A stretch of DNA of 64,000 nt from Imperialibacter sp. EC-SDR9 (GCF_902498805.1 NZ_LR701590.1:51453-115452), one strand, 5' to 3'; shown: positions 26,618-35,519, counted from the first letter of the stretch. Program-made: numbers and translations. Notes: generated by a model not told the origin, from the sequence alone.

Positions 26618-27946
26618 ATGCTTACACTACTGATTATTCTGGTGGCGCTGGCTTTCATACTGATTGCCATCACAAAGTTTGACATCCACCCCTTTCTTGC
26701 ACTTTTTGTTGGTGCCATTGGCTACGGTCTACTTTCTGGTATGTCGCCCGACCTCATCCTGAAATCCATCACCGATGGTTTTGGAGGAGTGCTGGGTAGC
26801 ATCGGTCTGCTGATCCTGTTGGGTGTAATGATAGGCACCTTTCTGGAAAAAACGGGAGGGGCCCTGGTGATTGCTCAAAAAATACTTTCGTGGATTGGAG
26901 AAAAGTCAGTCATGCTGGCCATGATGATTTGTGGTTATATCCTGTCGATACCGGTTTTTGGCGATAGTACCTTCATCATGATGAACCCGATAAGTAAGTC
27001 GCTCTCCTTCAAAGGGAAGGTGCCTTACGCAGCCACAACTGTCGCCCTTACGTTAGGTGCAACTGCCAGCCACTCGTTGGTGCCGCCCACACCTGGGCCA
27101 ATTGCTACAGCCGGCATTCTAGACGCCGATTTGGGAATGGTCATTTTTTGGGGACTGATTATTAGTATCACCACTTTGATTCCGAGCTACTTCTTTGTGA
27201 AGAAATTCGTTATGAAGATTCCATTGGAACCGGTTTTTGCAGCCAGCGAAACCGAGGAGAAAATTGGTAAACACCCGTCGGCTATCAAGTCTTTTCTGCC
27301 GATTGTTATTCCACTACTGTTGATTGTGCTTGCTTCAATAGCGAAGTACCCTACCCAACCGTTGGGTGAAGGGGCAGTTATCACAGTTATCTTATTCATT
27401 GGAAGCCCTGTGATTGCACTTCTGTTAGGAGCTTTCCTTTCTTTTGCTCTGCCGGAGAAGTTTGATAAGCAGGTGCTGTCTTCTACTGGCTGGATAGGTG
27501 AGGCATTGAAAATTGCTGCGCCGGTAATATTGATAACAGGTGCAGGCGGCGTGTTTGGAAAGATGCTTCAAAATTCTGGCATTGCTGACCTGGTAAGCAC
27601 AGGGTTAAGTGGGGCTAGCTGGGGGATTTTCCTACCGTTCCTTATTGCCTTTTCGTTAAAGACTGCTCAGGGCTCTTCTACTGTGGCCATGATTACAACC
27701 GCTTCCATCATTGCGCCGTTATTGGGCACGCTTGGTCTTGATACAGAAACGATGCGGGTGTTTGCAGTGCTTGCAACTGGTGCCGGTGCCATCGCTATCT
27801 CTCATGCCAACGACAGCTTCTTCTGGGCAATGACGCAGCTCTCGGGCATGACGATCAAACAAGGTAATCAGTCACATAGCCTGGGCACCTTCATCATGTC
27901 CTTCACGGCTATTATGATGATTTATTTAATTACGTTGTTCATCTAA
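26618..27946 (+). CDS. GntP-family gluconate/aldonate:H+ symporter
   Basis: A 442-residue membrane protein of the family's usual length with 12 or more hydrophobic segments. Characteristic stretches are GGVLGSIGLLILLGVMIGTF, IPVFGDSTFIMMNPI, GATASHSLVPPTPGPIATAG, and LKTAQGSSTVAMITTASI with ISHANDSFFW near the C-terminus. GntP proteins import gluconate or related sugar acids. The gene lies next to an SDR of gluconate-5-dehydrogenase type and between two heme-containing sugar dehydrogenases, which fits oxidation outside the cytoplasm followed by import of the acid. The TTGTTAACAA palindrome at 26586-26595 just upstream could be an operator. Confidence 0.93.
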   Translation: MLTLLIILVALAFILIAITKFDIHPFLALFVGAIGYGLLSGMSPDLILKSITDGFGGVLGSIGLLILLGVMIGTFLEKTGGALVIAQKILSWIGEKSVMLAMMICGYILSIPVFGDSTFIMMNPISKSLSFKGKVPYAATTVALTLGATASHSLVPPTPGPIATAGILDADLGMVIFWGLIISITTLIPSYFFVKKFVMKIPLEPVFAASETEEKIGKHPSAIKSFLPIVIPLLLIVLASIAKYPTQPLGEGAVITVILFIGSPVIALLLGAFLSFALPEKFDKQVLSSTGWIGEALKIAAPVILITGAGGVFGKMLQNSGIADLVSTGLSGASWGIFLPFLIAFSLKTAQGSSTVAMITTASIIAPLLGTLGLDTETMRVFAVLATGAGAIAISHANDSFFWAMTQLSGMTIKQGNQSHSLGTFIMSFTAIMMIYLITLFI

Positions 27947-27954
27947 AACTCTTG

Positions 27955-27986
27955 ACCCTCCAAGTGGTTTCAAACCCTTGGAGGGT
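27955..27986. terminator. Bidirectional hairpin terminator between convergent permease and SDR genes
   Basis: ACCCTCCAAG (27955-27964) and CTTGGAGGGT (27977-27986) pair perfectly over 10 bp with a 12-base loop. It sits between the convergent stops at 27946 and 27998. There is no long T run, so termination strength is uncertain. Confidence 0.65.
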
Positions 27987-27997
27987 TAAAATCTAAA

Positions 27998-28783
27998 CTA
28001 CCTCGCCGTCCATCCACCATCAACAGCAATCAATGAGCCTACCATATAAGTAGCAGCATCGCTGGCGAGGAAAATGGCTGCTCCCTGGATTTCTTTCAAC
28101 TCGCCCCAGCGTTCAAGTGCTGTGGCACCAATAATGAATTTTTTGCCGTCTTCGGTGCCTGCAATAGGGGCGTTCATTTCTGTGAGGAAAGGCCCTGGGC
28201 AAATGGCATTGACGGTAATATTGAACGGAGCAAACTCAAGTGCCAGGGCACGAGTCATTTGTACAATGGCTCCTTTACTTGAAGCATAGGGCGTGCGGTT
28301 GGGAACCCCCACCAGGCCAAGTGTACTTGCCATGTTGATGATGCTGCCTCTTTTCGCCTTTTTCATGTAGGGAGTCACCGCTCTGTTGCAAAGCCAGGTG
28401 CCGTTTACATTTACCTCCATCACTTTGTTGAAGTCGGCCAGTGAAAGCTCGTCGATGGGGCCACGGATATTGATGCCTGCGCTATTGATCAATATATCGA
28501 TACGACCGAAAGTGTCCATAGCTGCCTTAGCCATGGCTTCAGTTTGCGCCTGGTTGGTCACGTCGGCAGCAAATGAAATGGCTTTGACACCGTAGGAGCT
28601 GCTGATTGTTTTGGCGGCTTCTTCTCCATCTTTTTCGGTACGGTTCACCAGCATGATATTGGCACCGGCCGAGGCCAGGCCTTCAGCCATGGCCAGCCCC
28701 AGGCCCTTGGAGCCTCCTGTGATGATAGCGGTTCTGCCTGTAAGATCGAATAGTTTAATACCGGGTAGTTTTTCTGTAGTCAT
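27998..28783 (-). CDS. Short-chain dehydrogenase/reductase, gluconate-5-dehydrogenase-like
   Basis: A 261-residue classical SDR. It has cofactor-binding TGGSKGLGLAMAEGLASAGA (~20-40), NSAGINIRG, catalytic Ser region IINMASTLG, the YASSK catalytic Tyr/Lys motif (~166-170), and an ending VGSLIAVDGGWTAR typical of the family. A GGSxGLG with Arg (MLVNRTEKDG) after the second strand suggests possible NADP use. It is probably cytoplasmic and reduces or oxidises a keto-sugar acid, given the convergent GntP permease. It is upstream of the TIM-barrel gene's terminator region, and both lie on the minus strand. Confidence 0.9.
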   Translation of the reverse strand: MTTEKLPGIKLFDLTGRTAIITGGSKGLGLAMAEGLASAGANIMLVNRTEKDGEEAAKTISSSYGVKAISFAADVTNQAQTEAMAKAAMDTFGRIDILINSAGINIRGPIDELSLADFNKVMEVNVNGTWLCNRAVTPYMKKAKRGSIINMASTLGLVGVPNRTPYASSKGAIVQMTRALALEFAPFNITVNAICPGPFLTEMNAPIAGTEDGKKFIIGATALERWGELKEIQGAAIFLASDAATYMVGSLIAVDGGWTAR

Positions 28784-28875
28784 CAGAGATTTGTCAAGTT
28801 TTAATAATGATCAAAAAACACTTGCCTCAGGGCCTCTTTCAGGAGGCATTGAGTGAGGATTAATATTTTATGTAA

Positions 28876-28921
28876 TGCGCTTCAAGCGCAAGCCTCATAA
28901 GTTCTCGTTGCAAACGAGAAC
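28876..28921. repeat. Pair of adjacent palindromes (REP/BIME-like element)
   Basis: TGCGCTT-C-AAGCGCA (28876-28890) is followed 10 bp later by GTTCTCGTT-GCA-AACGAGAAC (28901-28921); both are perfect. They lie between the stop of the TIM-barrel gene (28929) and the SDR start (28783), both on minus. There is no T run, so it is not a classic terminator. The layout resembles REP elements mobilised by RAYT transposases in Bacteroidota. No transposase is present in the window. Confidence 0.5.
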
Positions 28922-28928
28922 CATGTAC

Positions 28929-30038
28929 CTATCTAATATTCAAATTGCTGGCGCTGTATTTCAGGCAGGCCAGGTTATTTTCTTCTTCAAATGCAAGCCT
29001 CTGTTCGGCCGTGAGTCCAGCCACGGTTGGTAAAGGCGTTTTGGAAGTCTTTTCTTTCACCATGCTCAAAGTATTCGCCAGGTACTTGCCTGAAACTCCT
29101 TCAAAAACATTCCAGTAGTCGTCAGTCAAGCATGGGATTTCCAACGGGTCTCTGGTGATCATTTCCAGGTTGAACCTGATGTTGGGATTATGCTTTTTGC
29201 AAACGTCCACCATTTTCTTCAGATCGCAAATGCCTGTACCGAGCGGCACTTCAGAAAGCAGAAATCCTTTTTCGTATTCCATCACACCCATGTCTTTCAC
29301 GTGGGTGGAGAATGCGTAAGGTGCCAGTGTTTCTACAACACTCATCGGGTCTTCCATCAGCGCTATGCTATTGCCAAAGTCGACGGTTACACCTACCCAT
29401 TCGCTTCCAATGGTTTTGATAAAGTCAACCAGCTCCGGAGCCATCCAGTCCTTATGGTTTTCTATGGCCAGTTTCATTTTATGCTTACGAACTATCGGTT
29501 CGGCTAACCTTACCCAGGCAAGAGAATTTTTTGCGTATTCGTCAAAGTCACTTTGCGAGTGGAGACTTTCGTACCTCCTTGTGCCCAGGCACACAGTTCT
29601 TAAAATACTCACTCCAGCTTCTTTTGAAGCGATCACCTCTTTTTCAAAGTCAGCTACATCCTCTGCTTTCTTGGGCAGTCCAATTGATCCTTCCAGGTAG
29701 AGCCCAAGCTTTTCTCTTCTGTCTCTGGCCTTTTTAGCAAAGTCGGATGTCCAACCACGGACCACTGTTTGCACGCCACCGGCTCCTATGCTGGCACAGT
29801 GCTCCATGAGCTGAATAGCGTCAGTCATGGGTGGATACTTCTTGCTGTCTGTTTTAGAGTTCCACCGGGATGCGTAGGAATGAACTACGACGCCCATGGG
29901 AACATCTTTTAGAAAGTCCGGCATGGCAGGAAAGGGCATGCTTAATGCCAGAGCGCCAACGCCGGCTTTTTGGAGAAATTCCCTTCTGGAGGGCTCTCCA
30001 GCAGATTTTTGATCTAGAACTTTTTCATAAGCTTTCAT
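28929..30038 (-). CDS. Exported xylose-isomerase-like TIM-barrel protein (sugar phosphate isomerase/epimerase family)
   Basis: A 369-residue protein with a Tat motif not at the very N-terminus but at ~18 (PSRREFLQKAGVGALALSM). The body is an AP-endonuclease-2-type TIM barrel. Metal-ligand type residues are seen in KLAIENHKDWMAPELVDFI (Glu), VGVTVDFGNSIALMEDP (Asp) and FSTHVKDMGV (His), and NLEMITRDPLEIP near the end carries the last Glu. Members isomerise or epimerise sugars or keto-sugars. It is followed 27 bp upstream by the heme dehydrogenase on the same strand, so the two are probably co-transcribed in the order 32648 to 28929. A C-rich leader precedes the ATG. Confidence 0.87.
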   Translation of the reverse strand: MKAYEKVLDQKSAGEPSRREFLQKAGVGALALSMPFPAMPDFLKDVPMGVVVHSYASRWNSKTDSKKYPPMTDAIQLMEHCASIGAGGVQTVVRGWTSDFAKKARDRREKLGLYLEGSIGLPKKAEDVADFEKEVIASKEAGVSILRTVCLGTRRYESLHSQSDFDEYAKNSLAWVRLAEPIVRKHKMKLAIENHKDWMAPELVDFIKTIGSEWVGVTVDFGNSIALMEDPMSVVETLAPYAFSTHVKDMGVMEYEKGFLLSEVPLGTGICDLKKMVDVCKKHNPNIRFNLEMITRDPLEIPCLTDDYWNVFEGVSGKYLANTLSMVKEKTSKTPLPTVAGLTAEQRLAFEEENNLACLKYSASNLNIR

Positions 30039-30065
30039 GGTAGTAGGGTGTAAGTGTCAGTAGGT

Positions 30066-32648
30066 TTATTGAGCTTTTGTTTTTGCCTCTTCCTGTTCGA
30101 GCGTTTCTATATGGGCATTTAGCTCAGCAGCTGTCCATGGCACTACACGACCTTGTGAAGTCACTCTCGTTCCTCCCACAAAGCGGCCACTGATGGCACT
30201 GGCGCTATTGCCCCACTCATTTCTAATATAGGTCAAAATAGTGGCAATGCTTCTGTCGTCCAGGGTCGAATGTGCGGGCATCACAGGAAGTATCTCAGGC
30301 GTGTTGTATGTTTTTCCAGCTACCTCGATTGGCCCCTCAATTCCATGTAATATAATCAATGCCAGGCGCTTGTCACTACCCGTCACCCATTCGGAGCCAG
30401 CCAAAGGAGGTGCAAAACGGCTTATTCCAGCGCCGTCGGTGCCATGGCAGCCGGCGCAGGTGGTAAGGTAATTTTGCCGACCAAGAGCAAATGCTTCTCG
30501 TTCCTGATCATTTAACGTGTTTCCTACAGCTTGTGCTATGGCTTCCACTTTATGTCCCGGCCACTCAAACATGGCATTTAGTGAGGCAAGCTTTGACGCT
30601 TCGATGACAGTCTGAGGCTTAGTGAGAATGATGGGGGCGGAAGCCAGCTTTATGGGGCCTTTTTTGCTGGCACTGCTTTGCTGAATTGCCAAGCCTGTCA
30701 GTACTGTTTTTTCCTTCCAGCCAAATGCTGCTTCGGTCACATTCAGCATCGCCAGAAGTGCACCGAGCTCCTTTGAATCTCTTTTGTTTACAATTGAGGT
30801 GGTAAGCATTTCAAGAAAAATCTCCTTCGGTTGAGAAGGGTTTTTCCAAGCGGGAGATTTCCAAAGCCTCTGTAGGAAGCTGAATTCTTCGTTTTCAAGG
30901 CTGCTCATCACAGCATCACGAATCAATGGTGAATCGGAGTGGCGGGAGACAATGCCCTCCAGAATTTGTTGCGAAATGTTGGGTGACAATGCATCGGCGC
31001 TTAGAGCGATTTGCAGCACTTGTTCAATGTTAGCGGTCTCATGGCTGTTTATCAGTGCAGCCTCCACCTTTTTCTGAATGGCAATATTTGCTGAGGCTAT
31101 GGGCTCCAGAATTCTTAACGCTGTTGCCTGAATCAGCGAACTTTTATCCGACATAAGACTGATTAGAAGGTCAGTGTCGCTTTGGTGAAGTCCTTCCATT
31201 GTCCAAAGAGCGTGGAATCTTGCGAGGTCGTTGACATTGCCTGTGGCAACGGCCTTAAGCGCCGGAGCGACATCCGAGTTGTTTCGCTCAACCAAAAGAC
31301 GCTGGGCCATGTCTCTTTGCCAGCCATCAGGATGAGAAAGAAGTTTGACTAGTTGATCTGAAGGTGTTTGAGATAGCCTTTGGCTGGCTGACGGCTGCCA
31401 ATCGTCGGGCACCACCCGCCATATTCTTCCCATATGAATAGGCTGCTCCAGTTGACGCTCCAATGTTTTTTCTTTCAAATAGGGTGTGGCATACTTTCCG
31501 TCCTGGATGATGCCGTGGTACATGTCCACGATATACATTCCTCCGTCCGGGCCTGGGGCGATATGCACTGGCCTGAATCTTTCGTCAGTAGAGGCAAGAA
31601 ACTCAGTGCCGGGATGTGGGTCAGTAGCGCTCAACATTATACCACTTTCGCTCACAACATTTCTTTTAATAAGATTACCGGCCGGCTCGCACACAAAAGC
31701 ATTGCCGTAATATTCCTTAGAAAAAACGGTGCTCCGCAAAACCATCGGAGAACAGGCTGCAGTAAACTCTATCAGCTTTTCACTGTCGTCCAGCGTGCCG
31801 GGAATATACCCCCTGTTGACGGCAGGTGTGGATCGAATCGGATACACTCTTCTGTCGATGGTAAGTCCGTGGTCGATACCGGTAGATGGTTTGTGGTTTT
31901 TGTTACGGCCTAGATAATTGGGAGGTACAAGATCAGCATGCAGTTGCGACCAGTTGTAATTATAAAAAAGCCGACCCTTGTCATCGTGACTTACTCCCCA
32001 CTGGCCACGAAATTCGGTGCTGTCTCTTACCCATTCTTCATTTACCAACCGGTAGCGCAATCTCGACTTCACGTTGTAATACCAGTTGTCGGTATTGAGA
32101 AGCAGGCCGTTGTCTGAGTGCTCAGGCATGCCATTGGAAGCATAGGTTGAATCAAGTAAGATTTTTGAATCTGCTTTAAGGTCGCCATTCAGGTCTTTTG
32201 TGGCCCAAAGTGCGTTGTTTTCAGCAACAAGCGCTCCTCCCTTGGTTAAGCCTATTGCCCTGGGCAGCGCCAGGCTGTCGAGATAGACAGTGCTTTTGTC
32301 CATGGCGCCGTCTCCATCGGTGTCTTCAAGAATCGAAATCCTTCCAAGTTTGTCATTTTCCTCATGGCCCTCAATGTCAGTCATGTAGCCCCGCATTTCG
32401 ACCACCCACAACCTGCCGTCTTCATCGAACACAGCAAAGACAGGCTCCTGAATCATTGGCTCGCTGGCTACCAGTTGAATCTTCAGACCAGGCTCCAACT
32501 GGAAAGTGCCTAGCTGTTCTTCAGGCGTTTTAGCCGATGAATCATCAGTGATCGGCTTGTTAGTGTCGGAACATGCTATGAGGAAAAATGACGAAATAAC
32601 AAAAGAGAACAAACGGGCCGAAGGCGTTGAATCGCAAAACTTTCTCAA
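30066..32648 (-). CDS. PVC-type membrane-bound dehydrogenase lipoprotein with HEAT region and C-terminal cytochrome c
   Basis: An 860-residue lipoprotein (FVISSFFLIAC, lipid Cys26). Residues ~45-440 are the Pirellula/Verrucomicrobium-type dehydrogenase propeller (GLKIQLVASEPMIQEPVFAV, DGRLWVVEMRGYMTDIEG, ISILEDTDGDGAMD). Residues ~450-680 are HEAT-like helices, and residues ~715-820 a cytochrome c with CAGCH near 730 and a likely distal Met in PVMPAHSTL. The start is TTG at 32648, giving MRKFCDS directly before the signal; no ATG fits as well. It resembles the dehydrogenase and heme parts of the 1297-residue fusion at 4463 but lacks the PmoA-like domain. The role is presumably periplasm-facing oxidation of a sugar or polyol. 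Confidence 0.88.
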   Translation of the reverse strand: MRKFCDSTPSARLFSFVISSFFLIACSDTNKPITDDSSAKTPEEQLGTFQLEPGLKIQLVASEPMIQEPVFAVFDEDGRLWVVEMRGYMTDIEGHEENDKLGRISILEDTDGDGAMDKSTVYLDSLALPRAIGLTKGGALVAENNALWATKDLNGDLKADSKILLDSTYASNGMPEHSDNGLLLNTDNWYYNVKSRLRYRLVNEEWVRDSTEFRGQWGVSHDDKGRLFYNYNWSQLHADLVPPNYLGRNKNHKPSTGIDHGLTIDRRVYPIRSTPAVNRGYIPGTLDDSEKLIEFTAACSPMVLRSTVFSKEYYGNAFVCEPAGNLIKRNVVSESGIMLSATDPHPGTEFLASTDERFRPVHIAPGPDGGMYIVDMYHGIIQDGKYATPYLKEKTLERQLEQPIHMGRIWRVVPDDWQPSASQRLSQTPSDQLVKLLSHPDGWQRDMAQRLLVERNNSDVAPALKAVATGNVNDLARFHALWTMEGLHQSDTDLLISLMSDKSSLIQATALRILEPIASANIAIQKKVEAALINSHETANIEQVLQIALSADALSPNISQQILEGIVSRHSDSPLIRDAVMSSLENEEFSFLQRLWKSPAWKNPSQPKEIFLEMLTTSIVNKRDSKELGALLAMLNVTEAAFGWKEKTVLTGLAIQQSSASKKGPIKLASAPIILTKPQTVIEASKLASLNAMFEWPGHKVEAIAQAVGNTLNDQEREAFALGRQNYLTTCAGCHGTDGAGISRFAPPLAGSEWVTGSDKRLALIILHGIEGPIEVAGKTYNTPEILPVMPAHSTLDDRSIATILTYIRNEWGNSASAISGRFVGGTRVTSQGRVVPWTAAELNAHIETLEQEEAKTKAQ

Positions 32649-32962
32649 GGAAAATGTATTTTATGTTTAAGCAGGTATAACAGGCCACACAAGTGTATTG
32701 GTGTGTGGTTAGCTACAATTTGATACATCTTGCCTGGATACACAAGTATGTTTTACAATAACGGTATGGTAGTGGGAGTACAGATGGGCTAAAAACAGAA
32801 AAGGCTAGGACTGCTACCTTAGGCTTTTTCCGTGCTCTCGCCAGGATAAGAGCTACATCGCCCCAGCAGCCTTGATGTGATTTGAGACACCCTGCTTTAC
32901 TAGTCAATTTCTCATTTCGATGAGAATCCTAAAAAGTAATGAAAGTGACGTAACCAAGGAAG
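32649..32962. other. Intergenic region without convincing gene
   Basis: 314 bp between the heme dehydrogenase start and the first GlxA-type regulator's stop, both on minus. It holds CCACAC/GTGTGG arms (32685-32708) and an imperfect AAGGCTA/TAGGCTT hairpin near 32810-32830 that might end the regulator transcript. A 64-codon frame here has no protein-like features. Confidence 0.4.
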
Positions 32963-33874
32963 TCACCTCAAAATTCTCTGCAATTGCCTCGCAGACTTAA
33001 AGCCACATTGAGATGCAATAAAATCAATAGTGTAATCAGGATTATTGAGAAGCGTTTTTGCCCTCTCTCTTCGAAGCTCAGTTAGATATTCGACAACAGT
33101 TAACCCCGTAGACTCTTTAAAAACCCGAGTCAGGTTTCTGGGGCTCATGGCTATCATTTCTGCCAATGCGTCTATCGAGTTTTCATCTCCGATGTTGTTG
33201 ATAAGAAAATCCTGAACCTCATGAATTTTTGGGTTAATGTGATTTCGAAAATCCAAATAAATGCTTTTTTGTGAGTGCGACTGATCACGCCTGTGATACA
33301 CCACTAAGCCTCGTGCCACCTTATGAACGAAATGAGGTCCTTTCAGGGCTTCCAAAATTGCAAGCGCAAGGTCGATGCCTGCACTGATGCCTGCACTGGT
33401 ATAAATATTATCGCTCTTTACATACAGGGAATCCGCCAGCACGTTCGCTTTCGGGAAACGAGCCTTCAGTTCCTCTGTTCGCCTCCAGTGGGTGGTGCAT
33501 TCTCTGTTGTCCAATAGCCCGGCTTCACCTAAAAAAAAGGCGCCCGTACAAATAGAGCAAGTATTTACCTGGCTGTCGGCACATTGGCTTATCCACTTAA
33601 AAAAGTTTTTCTCAGCACCAAACTGTGCACTTCGTAAATAGTCATGGTCCGTGCCAGCCACAAACACGAAGTCGCCTGGCTGCAAATTGGCCAGCTCATA
33701 ACTTTTTATTGCTCCAAACGCAACACCAGAGGTTGATATAATACCGTCATGATAACTGTAAAATTCAATCTCTGCATCAAGTCCATGCGATTTGGCTTCT
33801 ATAAAAACCTGCGCAGGCCCTGCAAGATCCAATAGCTCAACAAAGGGAGGAACGATAAAGGCTACTTTCAGCAT
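32963..33874 (-). CDS. GlxA-family transcriptional regulator (DJ-1/PfpI domain plus AraC HTH), copy 1
   Basis: A 303-residue protein. Residues ~1-190 form a DJ-1/PfpI-like domain (VAFIVPPFVELLDLAGPAQV, DFVFVAGTDHDYL) with a conserved Cys in NTCSICTGAFFLGEAGLL. Residues ~205-303 form an AraC-type double HTH (IDALAEMIAMSPRNLTRVFK, IDFIASQCGFKSARQLQRIL). Such regulators respond to small metabolites through the amidase-like fold. It is clearly paralogous to the gene at 35520. The small membrane protein and oxidoreductase genes between the two copies are plausible targets. The ATG at 33874 fits the conserved N-terminus. Confidence 0.93.
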   Translation of the reverse strand: MLKVAFIVPPFVELLDLAGPAQVFIEAKSHGLDAEIEFYSYHDGIISTSGVAFGAIKSYELANLQPGDFVFVAGTDHDYLRSAQFGAEKNFFKWISQCADSQVNTCSICTGAFFLGEAGLLDNRECTTHWRRTEELKARFPKANVLADSLYVKSDNIYTSAGISAGIDLALAILEALKGPHFVHKVARGLVVYHRRDQSHSQKSIYLDFRNHINPKIHEVQDFLINNIGDENSIDALAEMIAMSPRNLTRVFKESTGLTVVEYLTELRRERAKTLLNNPDYTIDFIASQCGFKSARQLQRILR

Positions 33875-33885
33875 ACCTGTTTTTT

Positions 33886-34032
33886 TTACCTAAACAAGTT
33901 ACCGATAATTTCCGGACTCAAATTCACTGGATAGGTACCTGCCAGAAAATATGTTCTTACCAGAAACCTTCCGGGTGAGTCGTTGCCTCCCCATGCTGCC
34001 TGCCTTAATGAATAACCGGAAAGCTTCAGCAT
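33886..34032 (-). CDS. Possible 48-residue ORF or gene remnant
   Basis: Between the regulator start (33874) and the membrane protein stop (34129) a minus-strand frame from the ATG at 34032 encodes MLKLSGYSLRQAAWGG and ends ...NLSPEIIGNLFR just 11 bp before the regulator. The composition looks protein-like and the frame extends about 13 codons above the ATG. I recognise no family, and chance is possible. The rest of 33875-34128 is A/T-rich and shows nothing. Confidence 0.2.
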   Translation of the reverse strand: MLKLSGYSLRQAAWGGNDSPGRFLVRTYFLAGTYPVNLSPEIIGNLFR

Positions 34033-34128
34033 GTAGTCTTCATGGGCCCGAACGTTTTTTTTTGGATAACATCAATCTTCGGAACTGAAAAACTTGTTTA
34101 GTTAATTACGTTCCTGGAATCTAAGCTT

Positions 34129-34512
34129 CTAAAAGGTTATTCTTTTTGGATTCAGCTTTACGTAGAAGTACAAGGCCAGCAAAACATCAATTGTTGTACA
34201 GAAGATATCATAGCCGTCTGGTGCTACTTCGCTTACATGGGGAAAGAGAACATCCCAAAGCCCGTGTAGTGCAAGGCCTATAACCGTGAGCATGTAATTC
34301 TTTTTGTAACCCCAATACGCAAACATCAGAAAGAACGATGCCCCTGGAATTGTAAGTAAAAGAGCGTGTGGAGCGATTGAAAATCCTATATAAATAAATG
34401 GTATTACCGCCAGGCTCAATGAAGCGAAGAGGTTGAAGTCAATCTTTCGGAATATCTCAGCGAAAGCAATTATCGCCAATGTAGTGCCAAGGCCAATAAG
34501 AAAGCTTGTCAT
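34129..34512 (-). CDS. Small four-helix integral membrane protein (DUF6010-like)
   Basis: The 127 residues carry about four hydrophobic helices (FLIGLGTTLAIIAFAEIF, LFASLSLAVIPFIYIGFSI, LLLTIPGASFFLMFAYWG, and a C-terminal TIDVLLALYFYVKL), with a polar His/Asp-rich loop (LHGLWDVLFPH) between the last two. The length and HGLWD loop resemble proteins annotated DUF6010; function unknown. I start at the ATG at 34512: the longer frame from 34614 overlaps the oxidoreductase gene and adds a charged stretch before the first helix. It lies 7 bp after that gene's stop, so it is co-transcribed with it. Confidence 0.75.
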   Translation of the reverse strand: MTSFLIGLGTTLAIIAFAEIFRKIDFNLFASLSLAVIPFIYIGFSIAPHALLLTIPGASFFLMFAYWGYKKNYMLTVIGLALHGLWDVLFPHVSEVAPDGYDIFCTTIDVLLALYFYVKLNPKRITF

Positions 34513-34519
34513 ATCTTGG

Positions 34520-35476
34520 TTATTGGATGTTGATAACGACATTTCCTTTTTTGTGCCCTTTTTCAACATAGGCGTGTGCTTCAGCAATTCCCTCCAACGG
34601 GTAAGCTCTGTCAATTACTGGCTTGAATTTGCCTGCATCAGTAAGCTCCTTTAGAAAAACAATATCTGCTGCGGTATGATTAATTACACCCGTCATTACA
34701 CTCTTTTTGCTTGTTAGAGATGTCCACAGCCCCTGAAGCATTTCCGGCATACCCGCCGCACTCAAAATCATTTTTCCGTTGCTAGTGAGCGACTTTAAAG
34801 AGCGGGAAACTGATATCGCTTTGACCGTATCAAAAATTAGATCGTAGACTTCACCGTTTTGCGTAAAATCCTCGACTGTATAGTCAATCACTTTATCGGC
34901 ACCCATAGATTTTACCAAGCCAGTATTCGAAGTGCTGCATACACCTGTTACAATTGCCCCGTACGACTTCGCCAGCTGAACGGCAGCACTTCCAACCGCT
35001 CCCGAGGCCCCAACTATCAAAACTTTTTGATCTGCCTTTATCATTGCCTTCTTGATAAAATGTAGGGCTGTGACTCCTCCAAAAGGAATGGCTGCTGCTT
35101 CGCTGTGCAAAACAGCAGCTGGTTTTAACGCCAGTGATCCGCCTTCCGGGAGAACGATATATTCTGCGTAAGCACCAAAACTCATATCGGCATGTCCAAA
35201 AACCTGATCGCCAGCCTTGAAAAGTTTTACCTGTTTGCCGACAAGTTCGACTTCTCCGGAAAAAACACTGCCAAGTATATTTGTCTTAGGCTTTAGAAGG
35301 CCAAAAAATAGCCTGACTGCAAATGGGTCTGCTTTTCGCAACCGCACATCACCTGAATTAACGGCCGTAGCTTTAATTCGCAAAAGAATTTCATTGTCCT
35401 TTGGTACCGGCTTAGCCACTTCCTTGATTTGGAGAACTTCCGGAAAACCATACTGAGTGTAGACTGCTGCTTTCAT
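34520..35476 (-). CDS. NAD(P)H-dependent MDR oxidoreductase (quinone oxidoreductase-like)
   Basis: A 318-residue medium-chain dehydrogenase/reductase without structural or catalytic zinc Cys residues. It has MKAAVYTQYGFPEVLQIKEV at the start, ATAVNSGDVRLRKADPF, the GGVTALHFI helix, and nucleotide-binding KVLIVGASGAVGSAAVQLAK (~140-160). This pattern is that of quinone or enone reductases. It is cytoplasmic. It begins 43 bp downstream of the second GlxA-type regulator on the same strand and is followed 7 bp later by the small membrane protein, suggesting one transcript controlled by one or both regulators. Confidence 0.92.
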   Translation of the reverse strand: MKAAVYTQYGFPEVLQIKEVAKPVPKDNEILLRIKATAVNSGDVRLRKADPFAVRLFFGLLKPKTNILGSVFSGEVELVGKQVKLFKAGDQVFGHADMSFGAYAEYIVLPEGGSLALKPAAVLHSEAAAIPFGGVTALHFIKKAMIKADQKVLIVGASGAVGSAAVQLAKSYGAIVTGVCSTSNTGLVKSMGADKVIDYTVEDFTQNGEVYDLIFDTVKAISVSRSLKSLTSNGKMILSAAGMPEMLQGLWTSLTSKKSVMTGVINHTAADIVFLKELTDAGKFKPVIDRAYPLEGIAEAHAYVEKGHKKGNVVINIQ

Positions 35477-35519
35477 TTTCTTTATTGTGTTATGAGAAAG
35501 AATGGAATTGACTCTGTTT

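Noticed and set aside
32713..32907. 64-codon minus-strand frame between the heme dehydrogenase and the regulator
   Set aside because: No domain, signal or coding character; likely a chance frame in an intergenic region.
34513..34614. N-terminal extension of the small membrane protein
   Set aside because: It overlaps the oxidoreductase gene, and the ATG at 34512 gives a normal first membrane helix.
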